Assembly: GCA_964017195.1 (NCBI GenBank)
Contig: OZ024889.1
Location: 53,600,711-53,664,710 of the forward strand
DNA: 64,000 bases
Direction: 5' to 3'
DNA from: Siderastrea radians
Lineage: Eukaryota > Cnidaria > Anthozoa > Scleractinia > Rhizangiidae
In this document: positions 41,601 through 49,875 of the stretch, piece by piece
Layout: each line of letters opens with the position of its first letter
Numbering within the stretch: the first letter of the stretch is position 1
Translations under genes and position numbers: made by a program
The notes under the pieces: model-generated
The model's input: the letters and a program-made list of their open reading frames with translations, nothing else
Told to the model about the DNA's origin: nothing
The model's database searches: none

Positions 41601-44307
41601 ACACAAAATCAAATATTTGATTTTGGTCGATCAACCAACTCAATCAAACTTTTAACTGAGTTCAACTGGATTTTGGTTTGAATTTGTTCAATTAGACACC
41701 CTGGGATTTTTCTATTGCATCTCTCTCTTGGCCCTTGTAAACAGCCACAATGCCACATAAATTCTGCATGAAACTACAGCAAAATCGACTCTTAAGTGAC
41801 AAGGGCAAACCAAGAGGCAACAAATTGAAGATAAATGTTGCATTTGAAGTATTCTAGACTGTTAATTAACTTGTCTTACACTCTACGCCTCAGCTGCTTT
41901 TGTTGGAAGTGACAACATGCCAAAAGCAGCTATAGAAAAAGGCAGCTAACTTCAAAAGTTAGGCCCACTTTAAACGTCGAGCTTTCTTTTTGCCAAATCG
42001 AAGTTTGACAGATTTGTATTTGGGTTGACCCTGCCATTCTATTCAACTGGGCCAGTCAAATAGAACAGCAAAAGTTCGACATTAATTCAGATGTCAAACT
42101 TAATGTGCGCCGAACCTAATGAATTAATTACATTAATGTATTTCTGAATATAACAGTGCTAGTGATTGGCTTAAAACCAATAAGCATGACTAGTCATCCA
42201 TTAAACCATGACATGTTGCTTCTGATTAAAAAGAGAATTGGGCCACACAAACTGTAAATGCTCTGCCAACAAGAATCATTACTTTATAATGGATTGCGTG
42301 AACATCAAATCGTTTTGGATTATTATTTTTTGTGGATAGCTATTCTGAAAATAACAGAACATAACAAAAAACTACAGAAACTGTATTTATCTGAAATTTG
42401 ATGAACAAATTCACAAACTAATATCTAAAGGTAATTATAACTGTAATAAAAGAAAGCTTGTTATTTTTTTCCTGTCAATTGTTTTTCTGTGCTTTTCGGT
42501 GACCAGATATAATGCAACTGATGATTGTTTACCGCTGTTTTGGAGAATTAAGTTCGACTGATTAAGGTCGATGTCTGAATCGACTGTCAAACTTAATCAT
42601 TAGGTCGAACCCAAATAGGAGAGAGTTGAAAACGCTGATCCCCGGTCCACGGACTACCCACTGACCCCGACTCCGCAGACTACCCTATGGACTACTCCGC
42701 GGACTACCCTCAATAATCAACCAAATTTACTTTTACCTACTGCGTTACCTACGCGATCGTAATCAGCCACCATCTTGCTTTTGCCCATTTCCTCAACCCA
42801 GTCCTTCTTATTGCAACCTAACTTCGCACCCAGTACTTCTCAGGAGACTTCTAGGTGAGTTGAATGTATTCAAAAACGACGACTTCCAAAATTGGCTCCG
42901 TCTCCTGCCGTGGGTGTTGGGTTATAAATTTTTAAGGTGGACATTGATTGACTAATTTTATGAAATATGAGCTGTCATCGGCTGGCACGTATTTCACGAG
43001 GGACTGATGATGTCGCTGATGTCTATCCATCATGCAGGTGAGAACTATATGCAAGTGCAAGACCCACGGGTCAATCTTAACACTCTTTTATTACTGTTTT
43101 TTTTTAAAGACATTTTAATGTGGAATGAAACTTACGGGGCAAGATGTTACTTATAGCCTCGAACTGTTATCTGGTTTACATGCCAGCTAACACTTACTCG
43201 TGTTATCAGTAAGGAAGGTTTAAAAGAGCTGCTTTTCAGCAAATGTTAATGTCTACGGCAAACATTTGAAAAATATTAAAACGATTAATATTCACCTAAC
43301 ACTTACCGAACATCCACCAGCGTGTTGAAGAATGTGCCACGACTGAAAAAAGACTGGGTCGAGGAAACGGGCGAATAGCAAGATGGCAGGTAGGTTTGCT
43401 GTATCTCTTTCCCCCGTAAAAGTAAATTTGGTTGATTATTTAGGGTAGTCCGCAGGGGTAGTCTGCGGAGTAGTCCATAGGGTAGTCCGCGGAGTCGGGG
43501 TCAGTGGGCAGTCCACGGACTGGGGGTCAGTGTTGTCAACTCTCCCCCCAAATAGCAATTAGGTTTGGCACATGTAAAGTTTGACATTTAAACCGGGCAA
43601 CTTGTCTTACAATGGTGCCATACACACTTTCAGTGCCTGCAAGATAGCTTGCCCAGTGTATTTAAAAACAATAAATGTAAATACTTGCAAGGTGATTTAC
43701 AAATCAAAATAATAAAACTGTTTGACCAGTTTTTGTTGTGATATTTTAAGATATTTTACATTCATAATGAACAACAGCATATTCCAATCAAAGTTGACTT
43801 CTTTTTTTTCCTTAACGAGTCAACAAAGAACAGTTCTTTAACAACTAATGTTCATTAAAAATTAACCAGTTGCTACACCTGGAATCAAATTACAAAGAAA
43901 TGCAAACCTACGGATCATCACTTTCATATACACAAAAAATTAGAAAACTTCTCTTCTTAAATCTTAAAAATATGGTTCATTCGTTTACAGAGACGAGTTC
44001 AATTACCTTGTGAGGACAAGAGTTGTTGGATTTTGTTCGTAACGTAGCGTAACTGTTCAACATCAACCTTTTCCTGTTCATACTTAGCCTCCGAACTAGC
44101 GAGACACAGCTTTTGTAGTTGCTCAAGAAGAGTGCCTATCCTCGCACTACTCCTAAATAAAAATAAAAAAGACGGTAAAAGAACTGCTGAGGAAAAGAAA
44201 GCCGGTTTATAATTAATCAACGTAACTAACGTTGGCGTTAGCTTTAACATTAGCTTACATTGACAAATTGTCTCGTAGACTTACCCCTTCGAGCTGGACT
44301 TGCTCAT
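13510..44307 (-). CDS. AGTPBP1: Cytosolic carboxypeptidase 1 (tubulin deglutamylase, M14D)
   Basis: This is the orthologue of vertebrate AGTPBP1/Nna1/CCP1, a zinc carboxypeptidase that removes glutamates from polyglutamylated and genetically encoded tubulin C-termini in the cytoplasm. I assembled 26 coding exons on the minus strand, every junction with GT/AG signals and compatible phase except one. Exons run from the ATG at 44305-44307 (preceded in frame by TAA) to TGA at 13510-13512. The product has an Arm-type N-terminal region, an acidic linker, the CCP N-domain and the M14 domain with HPGE, CDFHGHS and VVVWREIG. The exons give roughly 1,090 residues; vertebrate proteins have about 1,200. 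One Arm exon between 33366 and 37102 was not found, and the phases on either side require it. The C-terminal tail after the catalytic domain is short and unlike the vertebrate tail. Exon groups are given as separate entries. Confidence 0.93.
14434..14634. mobile_element. ~200-bp MITE between AGTPBP1 exons 24 and 25
   Basis: The left end TTTAGGCTCTGAGATAGTAG pairs with the complement of the right end, CCAGACTCCGAGATAGTGGG. CGCGAAAA-rich arms follow. A one-ended copy lies at 7263-7325. It sits only about 50 bases downstream of the donor of exon 24 (14687) on the minus strand. Confidence 0.65.
17217..17247. repeat. (AAAT)n microsatellite
   Basis: A run of AAAT repeats in the intron just after AGTPBP1 exon 20. 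Read on the other strand it produces a spurious IYLFIYLF peptide. Confidence 0.9.
18576..18885 (+). mobile_element. tRNA-derived SINE
   Basis: It begins with a tRNA-like head (GCGCGGTGGTGTAGTGGTTA as the A-box region, GGTTCGAGGCC as the B box). A conserved body follows: GGTACCGGCGACATACTGCT, GCGATGGACTAGCGTCCCAT and GGGTTAAGCTCCGGCC. It ends in a short CTTTACC-type tail. The anticodon stem is degenerate and the tRNA is followed directly by unrelated body sequence, so this is a polymerase-III SINE, not a tRNA gene. It is antisense to AGTPBP1, about 50 bases from exon 18. Confidence 0.85.
19228..19291. repeat. (GTTC)n microsatellite
   Basis: Imperfect GTTC repeats, about 60 bases, in the AGTPBP1 intron between exons 17 and 18. 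Confidence 0.85.
20514..22043. mobile_element. 1.5-kb hAT-like element with 6-bp target duplication, carrying a ~50-bp tandem array
   Basis: The ends are CAGGGCTCGAGACTAAC and the complement of CAGGGCTCGGGACTAAC. TCACAC lies at 20508-20513 and at 22044-22049. The interior from about 20760 to 21720 is a degenerate array whose unit (core CAACGTTTCTCCGTACGTTA, ~50 bp) is the reverse complement of the array at 8170-8930. No transposase is encoded. CAGGG ends fit the hAT superfamily, and a second element with the same end style and a 6-bp duplication lies at 58480-59363. Confidence 0.8.
20760..21720. repeat. Degenerate ~50-bp tandem array (about 19 units)
   Basis: Successive units starting CGTTAG.A..TTCGTACG are spaced 49-51 bases around 21080-21230. 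Unit similarity is moderate. It is the same family as 8170-8930 in inverted orientation. Confidence 0.7.
22097..22263. mobile_element. 167-bp MULE-type MITE with 9-bp target duplication
   Basis: The ends are TAGCCTATGTAGCAAGTG and the complement of TAGCCTGAGTAGCAAGCG. TTTACAGCT is directly repeated at 22088-22096 and 22264-22272, a perfect 9-bp duplication. Confidence 0.8.
24113..26827. mobile_element. TIR-flanked element whose interior is a 2.6-kb minisatellite
   Basis: The left flank, 47 bases starting CAACATTTCCATTCATTAAC at 24113, pairs with the reverse complement of the right flank ending near 26827 (CAGCATTTCCATTCAACAGC). By my count 38 of 47 positions match, and GTTTGGC pairs with TTTTGGC just inside. 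The TIRs therefore bracket the whole minisatellite. A related element at about 61720-61960 shares GTTGAATT, GTTTGGCC and TTAATGATGTTT next to its end. Confidence 0.6.
24180..26755. repeat. 20-bp minisatellite, about 130 copies
   Basis: The unit is GAATGATGTTGGATGATGGT, with common variants AGATGATGGT and GGATGCTGGT. Copies keep strict 20-base register from about 24180 to 25970. After that, blocks containing GAATCATCATCAT recur at about 26009, 26298 and 26424 and hint at higher-order repeats. It lies in the AGTPBP1 intron between exons 13 and 14. Long His/Pro/Ile-rich open frames on the minus strand follow from the repeat and are not genes. Confidence 0.95.
26985..27245. repeat. Interspersed repeat, copy 1 (related to 48660-48905)
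   Basis: The same order of blocks occurs at both places: GTGAATTTT.CTGA, CACAGAACTTGAAAA, CCA.TTCCATCC, GGCCAT.CGTG, a long T-run, then TTAATGTGACT-like sequence and AAGTGTTAC. It ends about 40 bases from AGTPBP1 exon 13. The family is not identified. Confidence 0.6.
27285..28250 (-). other. AGTPBP1: AGTPBP1 exons 12-13: linker before the catalytic half
   Basis: Exons are 28108-28250 and 27285-27515. The first has [13 protein letters not shown], parallel to vertebrate GPIVVPTAGEE. The second is low-complexity and acidic until [20 protein letters not shown], which matches the vertebrate PDYFGHIPPPFKEPI segment. This linker is much shorter than in vertebrates, which accounts for most of the length difference. 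Splice phases 2 and 2 are consistent with both neighbours. Confidence 0.88.
27835..28080. repeat. Tetranucleotide (GATT/GACC) repeat tract
   Basis: Imperfect GACT, GACC and GATT repeats in the short intron next to AGTPBP1 exon 12. A related GACT/CAGA tract occupies 28500-28850 on the other side of the exon. Confidence 0.8.
28500..28850. repeat. Tetranucleotide (GACT/CAGA) repeat tract
   Basis: Degenerate GACTGACT stretches with two clean (CAGA)n runs (about 28639 and 28811), between AGTPBP1 exons 11 and 12. Confidence 0.8.
28909..33365 (-). other. AGTPBP1: AGTPBP1 exons 7-11: rest of the Arm region and acidic stretch
   Basis: Exons are 33328-33365, 31141-31287, 30777-30851, 30278-30448 and 28909-29099. 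The 38-base exon encodes [12 protein letters not shown], matching the vertebrate helix before a conserved KSK. The next reads [20 protein letters not shown] and [10 protein letters not shown], close to the vertebrate DWHRHDNRHR segment. Then come [17 protein letters not shown] and [15 protein letters not shown]. The last exon is strongly acidic ([17 protein letters not shown]) and ends in [16 protein letters not shown], which corresponds to the vertebrate MYEHLFPEL motif. Confidence 0.9.
29324..29696. mobile_element. Foldback MITE lodged in (TA)n, plus TA microsatellite
   Basis: CCTAATTGCAATAACGTTGT with CATACAAAAATG on the left pairs with CATTTTTGTATG and ACAACTTTATTGCAATTAGG on the right. 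The arms extend to about 110 bases and include CAAATAGGAAT. TA repeats abut both ends (29300-29325 and 29642-29696), fitting a TA-targeting (Tc1/mariner-like) MITE. The longer TA run is about 50 bases. Confidence 0.7.
33640..33792 (-). other. Exon-like segment of uncertain status
   Basis: On the minus strand a good acceptor (TTATTTTCTCCAG at about 33793) is followed by about 105 bases and a possible donor (GTAAAA). One frame reads [20 protein letters not shown], but its phase fits neither neighbouring AGTPBP1 exon. Another frame weakly resembles the missing Arm helix but carries stops. I list it because a real exon must lie between 33366 and 37102; this is the best-placed candidate but is not convincing. 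Confidence 0.15.
35075..36508. mobile_element. 1.4-kb TTAA-flanked TIR element
   Basis: GGTATTCCTGGAGGCTAA at the left end is the exact complement of the right end. TTAA flanks both sides (35071-35074, 36509-36512). The interior shows no transposase motif. It lies in the AGTPBP1 intron that should contain the missing Arm exon. Confidence 0.8.
37540..37655. repeat. Partial copy of the CCCTTTAAGCCC MITE
   Basis: It shares GATCACTTCTTTTATTCTCA-like sequence and a CCTTAAAGGATTAA end with the complete copies at 13183-13379 and 39938-40116. Confidence 0.5.
38260..39110. other. AGTPBP1 intron sequence, mostly unassigned
   Basis: It contains a short perfect palindrome (ATATCCTCACTAGTGAGGAT) near 38463 that resembles the core of a repeat, but no clear terminal repeats. 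No coding signal. Confidence 0.35.
39873..39881 (-). other. AGTPBP1: Possible 9-nt in-frame microexon of AGTPBP1
   Basis: Between exons 2 and 3 the minus strand reads AAG|GTGCAACAG|GTAATT. Inserted there, these nine bases add Gly-Ala-Thr and keep the frame exactly. Skipping them also keeps the frame, giving SSQDKCRKDL, closer to the vertebrate SQEKTRRE. A stronger acceptor ten bases upstream would give a 19-base exon with an immediate stop. It could be chance. Confidence 0.25.
39938..40116. mobile_element. Second copy of the CCCTTTAAGCCC MITE
   Basis: The ends CCCTTTAAGCCCC and GGGGCGTAAGGGG match the copy at 13183-13379, and inner blocks TCTGGTGATCAT and GCTGATCACTA are shared. It lies about 60 bases upstream of the microexon candidate. 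Confidence 0.7.
40175..41386. mobile_element. 1.2-kb MULE-type TIR element with perfect 9-bp target duplication
   Basis: TAGCCTCCCACGCAGTCG and its complement form the ends. The terminal repeats pair for about 85 bases, through AAGCAGGCGTTTGTGGGGAG. CATAACAAA is repeated at 40166-40174 and 41387-41395. The interior has no transposase frame, so it is non-autonomous. It lies in AGTPBP1 intron 2. Confidence 0.88.
42619..43546. mobile_element. 0.9-kb TIR element with 9-bp target duplication
   Basis: Long terminal repeats of about 120 bases begin GAGAGAGTTGAAAACGCTGA and contain repeated TCCGCGGACTACCC-type blocks; the right copy is inverted. CCCAAATAG flanks both ends (42610-42618, 43547-43555). 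Inner sequence GTAAATTTGGTTGATTATT marks the inner edge of the repeats. MULE-type by duplication length. Confidence 0.8.
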
Positions 44308-45048
44308 GATTTATTCACCTCGAAATTGTATAACGACTTAACCTGGATACCATTCATCCGATTTTACGATGAGATTAGAAACAATACTTTACACAATAAA
44401 CAAAATCGCGTTCCGCGTTATGTACGTCACGCCATAACCTTGCACAGTGCACTCCGCACCATTGCTACCCCCAAAGCGAACGAATGAAAAACTTTTCGAT
44501 GTATAACGGAGCTACTTTCCACCTATTGAGAGCCGTAACATATTTTATGGAGTTCTTCTTCTGCTAGGCGATATGTTCGTATTCTTATTTCGGTTATACA
44601 AACAAGCCAAACTTGATTCGATGAACAGCCATTTTGATTTTCACGGCTTGAAATCTTGCTCTCTGATTGGCTAGAGACGATTTGACGATAGCGCGGGCTC
44701 AGTAATCCTCTTCGATGCCAAAATGCCAAGTCTGCCGAATTCCTTAATTTTGTGTCCTTCCTGCCGGTGAGCGGTTCTCTAAAGCTGCGAAAACTTTACG
44801 CCTTAGCAGGAGCCATAATCGGGGACGGAGACCGTAAGCGCGGGATCCACGCGGCCCCATCGAAAAAGACAAATGTGCTATTTTTAGAAAAAATTGCGCC
44901 ACCCTCAACGTCATAAACGCGCGTGGCTACACGCAAATTTGCGTTCAACGTGGATATGACCAAGATGGTTATAATTATTTGATATCCAGTATACCCGAGT
45001 ACATAATGGTTTTTATTATTAAAAAGGCAATCGCTAATTGCTATGAAA

Positions 45049-45405
45049 TCAAGAAAGAGAAAAAAAAGAGAGAAACTCCGAGATAAAAGGGAACAGGAAT
45101 CGATCGCGATCACATGACTGACCGAAAAAGGCGCCAAAACCTTGCGAAGTGTTGCAGCGTTTCTTTGCGGAGCTGAATGAATCAATGAAACTGCTCCGAA
45201 GTGAACGTACAAGCACAAGGTTTGGGAAAAATCTTCCAATTATGGGCTCTGAAATGTGGCACGTGTTTGAGTTTTCCTGAAAACTGTTGGAATCGTCGTT
45301 CAAAGCGGATTGAAGCTGTACGATCTCACCGTTATGGCTGCTGGAGTTCAAATGAAAGAGTTTGTAATCGCTCCGTTCGCACAACGCTGACAACGGAGCC
45401 ATCAT
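45049..45405 (-). CDS. 118-codon open frame inside the TIR element, function unknown
   Basis: It opens MMAPLSALCERSDYKLFHLN and ends in a Ser/Phe-rich tail; no domain is recognised. The homologous sequence at 1.2-1.4 kb has stops in this frame. This suggests either a repeat with decaying coding capacity or a chance frame. No splice link to the 46.2-46.97 kb frame was established. Confidence 0.2.
   Translation of the reverse strand: MMAPLSALCERSDYKLFHLNSSSHNGEIVQLQSALNDDSNSFQENSNTCHISEPIIGRFFPNLVLVRSLRSSFIDSFSSAKKRCNTSQGFGAFFGQSCDRDRFLFPFISEFLSFFSLS
45118..45345. repeat. Repeat copy homologous to 893-1430
   Basis: This shares GCGCCAAAACCTTGCGA, GGCTCTGAAAT, TTTCCTGAAAA and GCGGATTGAA in the same order and orientation with the left-edge copy, but without the 276-bp MITE. 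It is the empty-site reference for that MITE. Confidence 0.6.
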
Positions 45406-46239
45406 GTGTTTGTTTGATCGAACTGAAGGCAGAATTTATAATTAAGCTTGAACGATAATTTCTATGCAGCTCACCGAAACAAGACTACGGAGGTGAGGAA
45501 CATTAGAATTCACCATCTTACTTTTTAAACGCAAACCACAAAACGGAATTGTTCTCAGTTTAGAGCCCACGGACGGAATGGTAAAAACAACACTCAAACA
45601 AATGTGAAAGCGATTCAACGTATTTTACATGGCATCCGACTTATGTCTAAATGTCTGGAGCTGCACAAGGGAACACAGATAGAGCCACAACGAGTACAGG
45701 TAAACCAGTGTCAATTTTGCGTGGTATAGCCAAAAAAATGTCGCCTTTTCTGGTACTGAATTTGTCTAATGCTTTTTGTTCAGACTGCTGCATGATTTTT
45801 GTACTGACTCGCCATAAAAAGTGTGACAATTTTTATTAAATGTCTCTTTCCTATTTTACTGTGCTTATTTTGTCTTGTGTCGATATTTCCGACTCAAAGC
45901 CTTCCGTATAAAACCTACTGTTTGTGAAATTTTAAGAACAAGTGATTGAGTTGACGATGAAAGAAATTGTAAACACAGCGCTAAATGCTTATATTTCTAT
46001 TTCTACAGTTTCTGTTCGTCCTAAGAAATCAAGCATTTGTGTCTCAGTGACGTTCAGTTGTAATTTCTCCTTAATTTTGCTTCGATACAAAGTGATTTTT
46101 CTCGCCGGGTTGCTGGCGGAGAAAAAAATCAAGCTCACTCTGTCGTTGAAACCCTTGCCATGTCCACTGCGCTATGTATCCCTTCTAGGTTCGTAAATTA
46201 CCCAGTAAGTCATATTCAGTACTAGGGCAGCATGAAGTT

Positions 46240-46965
46240 TCACTTCATCTTTCTCCTTCTCATCGACGGAAGTAGTTTTTTCTTGGTGTTTTTCCAGTTC
46301 TCTATTTTGTCGACGATTGATAACGCACGGCGAGAGTATTTGATTGAAAACAAAGCGCGCTTTTCACTGTTCTTTGTCTTCATTATAAACATTTCGGTCA
46401 TTTCGGTAAAGGCGGGCATTGTTTCAGAAAACATACGCTGCGAAATCTCGGCAAACGTTTTCTTTAATGATTCGGTATTTGAATCTATGTTACTATTTTT
46501 CTTACTGCGGAAATAGTGACAACGATTTATCAGTACGTTACTTTTCTTCACAACGTGTTTGGAAAATCATTTTACAGTCTTTGCGGCTGCCCTTCAATCT
46601 CTGTACGTCCTCAGAGGAAAGACATTTTCGGAATGTATTTTCCCTTTTCCTGCCTGATTCGCCTTCAACTGATTTTTTCGTCGTTCGACGCCTTTTTGGC
46701 CCGCAAAACGTTTGTTCCTTCTAACGGGGAAATCCTCGTCCGACATGTCCGACGCATCTTCGCTACAGGATTTTTCTAAAATATTCTCACTTCCATCATC
46801 GGAATCACTTGTACAATCCTCGTATCCAGAGTCACTATCCAAAAAGTTCTCCTCAAGGGCTTGCCTTAGATTTGGAATTGTCACTAATGACAAAAACTGG
46901 ATTTCTTCATCTCCAACGAAGGTAATTTCCGACGCCATTTTGTTTGTTTTTTCTTTGCGCGGCAT
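46240..46965 (-). CDS. Putative two-exon gene carried by the TIR element, 207 aa, function unknown
   Basis: Exon 1 (46607-46965) starts MPRKEKTNKMASEITF, with a second possible start at the internal Met. It has an acidic centre (LDSDSGYEDCTSDSDDGSEN) and then a basic stretch (RRNKRFAGQKGVERRK). A 102-base intron with donor GTACAG and acceptor TTTCCGCAG joins it in frame (phase 2) to exon 2 (46240-46504). Exon 2 reads KKTFAEISQRMFSETMPAFT and ends in a Lys/Arg-rich tail MRRRKMK before TGA. The acidic-then-basic layout suggests a nuclear or nucleic-acid-associated protein, but this is inference. I recognise no transposase catalytic motif. It could be a captured host exon, a transposon accessory gene or a degenerate transposase N-terminus. 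Confidence 0.45.
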
Positions 46966-47106
46966 CCTCGCAACATACACGCGTGTTTCACGCGCGCGAT
47001 GGCGCAATTTTTTCTAAAAATAGCACATTTGTCTTTTTCGATGGGGCCAGCCCCATCACTGAAAATGGTATTCAGTTACGGTCTCCGTCCCCGATTATGG
47101 CTCCTG

Positions 47107-47345
47107 GGGCCCGTTTCTCGAAAGTCCCGGTAACTTTTCGGGCCCGAAGCTATATTTTAAAATCAAAATCTAGAGAACGTTGGCGTAGTTTTTAGCCCAC
47201 ATATTAGCCTGACTTCTTTTATGAACTTAGAATTTTATTGCTCAGCTTTCAAAACTAACAAAATTTGAGTCTTTAATGCAAACATCGCGCACATAAAATA
47301 GCTTTCCGGGCCCGAAAAGTTATCGGGACTTTCGAGAAACGGACC
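47107..47345. mobile_element. 239-bp MITE with GGGCCCGTTTCTCG ends
   Basis: The left repeat GGGCCCGTTTCTCGAAAGTC and the complement of the right repeat GGTCCGTTTCTCGAAAGTCC run on for about 40 bases to TTTTCGGGCCCG. CCTG flanks it at 47103-47106 and 47346-47349. It is inserted in the last bases of the 44807-47349 element. A one-ended relative is at 170-222. Confidence 0.8.
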
Positions 47346-47591
47346 CCTGGCCTTAGAGAACACATTTATGAAAAAATGCATCACTCATTCTACAAAGCAT
47401 TTATTTTAACATATCTCTAAAGGGGCTGTATCACAGGGATTTTGCTTGAGTTTCGTCAAAGCTTTGCTAGGATAAATTCCTTGGCTCACACACAAAATGC
47501 TCCTCAGGGTCCCACAGGGGTGCTCCGGGCAAAAAAATACAGAACCAAATACGATTAAAAAAGCAATGCTGATTCAACGGTAGGGAAACTG

Positions 47592-48145
47592 TAAGGTAAG
47601 GTAAGGTAAGGTAACTTTATTTAAACACGATATTTCCTTCAGGTATACATTTACATTGAAGTATAGAAAAAAAAAACTAACTTCCTAACTAATCTGAAAA
47701 CTAAGATAAAAGAAACTAAAATAATAAAGATGAAAAGAAAACACCTGCTTTTCAAGGAGGCCGTGTGTAAAAAACAGAATATCGCTAATTAAATCATTTG
47801 TCAATCGAAATTTACATTTACGTCTCTTAATTTTCCCTTAAATATACTGGGGGATGTCAATTGCCGCACCTCCAGAGGCAAGCCGTTCCATAACACACTA
47901 CCGCTGTAAGAAAGACTTCTTTTGTAAAATTCAGTACGGGGCTGCGGAACAGCAAGCGTGTATTCATTCTCTCTAAGGTTATAACTAGTTAAATCACAGC
48001 GACGAACTAAACGGGAAGTCAGATATTCTGGAGCAGTGTTATTTACAATGCTATGCATCATTATTGCTTTACTAACTGCGCGCTGATGGACAAGTTTCGA
48101 CCACTTTAAATTTTGAAATAATTCACTGGTACTGCAGTCAAGTCA
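47592..48145 (-). mobile_element. 5'-truncated LINE, 3' end of the reverse transcriptase ORF and tail
   Basis: The minus-strand frame reads SELFQNLKWSKLVHQRAVSK, then MMHSIVNNTAPEYL, then PQPRTEFYKRSLSYSGSVLW followed by NGLPLEVR. This is the standard C-terminal end of L2/CR1-like non-LTR retrotransposon polyproteins. It stops at 47801 and continues as a 3' UTR to a short (CTTAC)n tail at 47592-47611. Sequence beyond 48145 does not continue the ORF, so the copy is 5'-truncated, as is usual for target-primed insertions. Confidence 0.85.
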
Positions 48146-48659
48146 AGTCAGTACTGCAAGGCATGGCCTTTCTTCTTCGGGTCTTTAATACAGAGAATGA
48201 CTCATTACGCCCTGATTGAGAAAGCCCGTACCTTTTGAAATATTGGTTAAAATATACAGTTTCTGCCATTTAATCAGCATTACTTTTTTACCGTATTTGA
48301 TTCTCTATTTTTTGCTGATTAGATCCCTTACCACGGGATCCATGGCCAGTACTTTTATTTTGTTACGGTGGTCCATTCAGAGTTAATTGATTCCTAAACA
48401 AAAATACAGGACTCCAGGGCTCCAGGACAGAAAGATTGGGGCTCTTGGGCTCCATGGCTGTACTCTAGTGCTCCATTTGTTCAAAATCACCTTCTCAAAA
48501 TCTTTTCAGCATTTTTTCCGGGCTCCAACTAAGTAGAAAAAGGGTTTGGGCTCTGCGGCTCTACGGCACGAAACCGGGCCTCCAGGGCTCCAAAGAACCC
48601 CCCCCCCCACCTCCCCCAGTTGAGACCCTGGCTCCTGGAACGCCAAGAGAAAGATATCA

Positions 48660-48905
48660 AGTGAATTTTCTGAAAGAGACCAACGATTTTTGCAGCACAG
48701 AACTTGAAAACGTTCGCCGAACGTCTTCGAGTTGCAATCCACTTCCATCCTGGCCATCCGTGGCCGCTTACTATAATAGTTTCACGTTTTTTTTTTTTTT
48801 TTTTTTTTGCAGTATGGTGTCTTAACAAGAGATGGACCATTATTTTTAGATTTTCATTTATGTTAATGTGACTATTGGCTTTTCAGAAGTGTTACGAACG
48901 CGAGC
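48660..48905. repeat. Interspersed repeat, copy 2 (related to 26985-27245)
   Basis: See the entry at 26985-27245 for the shared blocks. A long T-run lies at 48788-48808. It is preceded by a stretch (48400-48600) with many short GGGCTCC repeats and a poly-C tract at 48599-48608. Confidence 0.6.
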
Positions 48906-49248
48906 AAGGAACAGACCGTCTGTCATTATGTTTACTTATAGCTGTCCTCCAATACGGAACAATTCTTGTCCATCGAAACAATGAAGATAGTGATATCTAA
49001 CAATTATTCAGCGAAGTGGAGGTAAATATCTACCACTCTTCACCGGCACTGAGGTGAATAATTGTTATAGTATACATAACAAACCAGTGGATAGTCAGCA
49101 CCAAACAATTCCTTTTCTTCTGAGAAATGAGGAAAAACTCGAGCGCGAAATCCAGGACAATTAATACTTCGAACTGAATACCAAATACTGTCCCGAGTGT
49201 GAGTAGCCAATCCGAGCCCGCGAAAACGCTATCCACTGGTTTGGTATG

Positions 49249-49875
49249 TACCGTCTTTGATCGAATAAGTGCCCCGGGCGCTTATTTCAAATTTCATGTT
49301 CAAGGGGGACGCTAAAACGAGGAGGGGCAATTATTCGAGGAGAGGCGCTTATTAACAAAATTACAAGGACTCAGTTACTTTTACATCATCATCGTCGTCT
49401 CCATCTTCATCATTATCGTTAAAACTGTGGGTCCCTAAAAATTATATCACACATAAAATATGCCACACCTTGCAAAATGTTTCCGCCTGTTTCCGAGAAG
49501 CGAAGTTTGTAGTTCCTATACGCAAATCCGCAGGTGTGTTTTTAGGTGTTGTAAAATAACCAGTTCGTCTTTAGGTATCTATACAGGCATAGTTAGTTGT
49601 ATCTTAAAACTCCCTAATGAAGTGGCGTTAGTCACAGGAAACGCGTAGGAAAATAAAATAGTTTTGCAACTCAAGACGTTCTGCTGCTCACTGGTTCAAC
49701 TTTGAAAACAAAAAGTTTAAAAAATACCTGCCTACAGTTATAAATTCTTACTGTTTTTAACGGGGAGGAGAAGTCGCTTAATCGAGGAGGGGCGCTTATT
49801 TCAAATTTCGTGTTTAAGGGAGGAGCTTAATCGAAAGGGGTGGGGGGGGGGGCGCTTATTCGATCAAATACGGTA
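49249..49875. mobile_element. 0.6-kb TA-flanked MITE (TACCGTNTTTGATCGAATAAG ends)
   Basis: TACCGTCTTTGATCGAATAA on the left pairs with the complement of CTTATTCGATCAAATACGGTA on the right. Inner direct blocks GGGCGCTTATTTCAAATTTC and TCGAGGAG.GGCGCTTATT recur on both sides. The terminal TA fits Tc1/mariner-type targeting. The ends resemble those of 53012-53273 (TACCGTATTTTCTCGATTAA). Confidence 0.75.

Larger units (their letters stand above)
37103..44307 (-). other. AGTPBP1: AGTPBP1 exons 1-6: start and first Arm-type helices
   Basis: Exons are 44285-44307, 44007-44152, 39710-39777, 39554-39617, 37870-38010 and 37103-37234. Exon 1 encodes MSKSSSKG, with GTAAGT as donor. Exon 2 gives [12 protein letters not shown], then [13 protein letters not shown], parallel to the vertebrate helical start. 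Exon 4 contains [16 protein letters not shown], exon 5 [11 protein letters not shown] and LTKVGPKG, and exon 6 [17 protein letters not shown] followed by QVLKLYSAN. These are amphipathic helices of the CCP1 Arm-like region. Exon 6 ends in phase 1 while the next exon found (33328-33365) needs phase 2. Intron 2 is over 4 kb and hosts two MULE-type elements. Confidence 0.88.
44807..47349. mobile_element. 2.3-kb hAT-like TIR element carrying a possible gene, with a MITE in its right end
   Basis: The left end CAGGAGCCATAATCGGGG is the exact complement of the right end CCCCGATTATGGCTCCTG (to 47106). The repeats pair for about 120 bases, through TTTTTCTAAAAATAGCAC. GCCTTAG lies immediately left (44800-44806) and again at 47350-47356, just beyond a 239-bp MITE inserted in the last bases. 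Removing the MITE and one CCTG copy restores an intact 7-bp duplication. The interior holds a spliced open frame on the minus strand (46240-46965) and a second open frame (45049-45405). Neither shows a transposase motif I can name. Confidence 0.75.
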
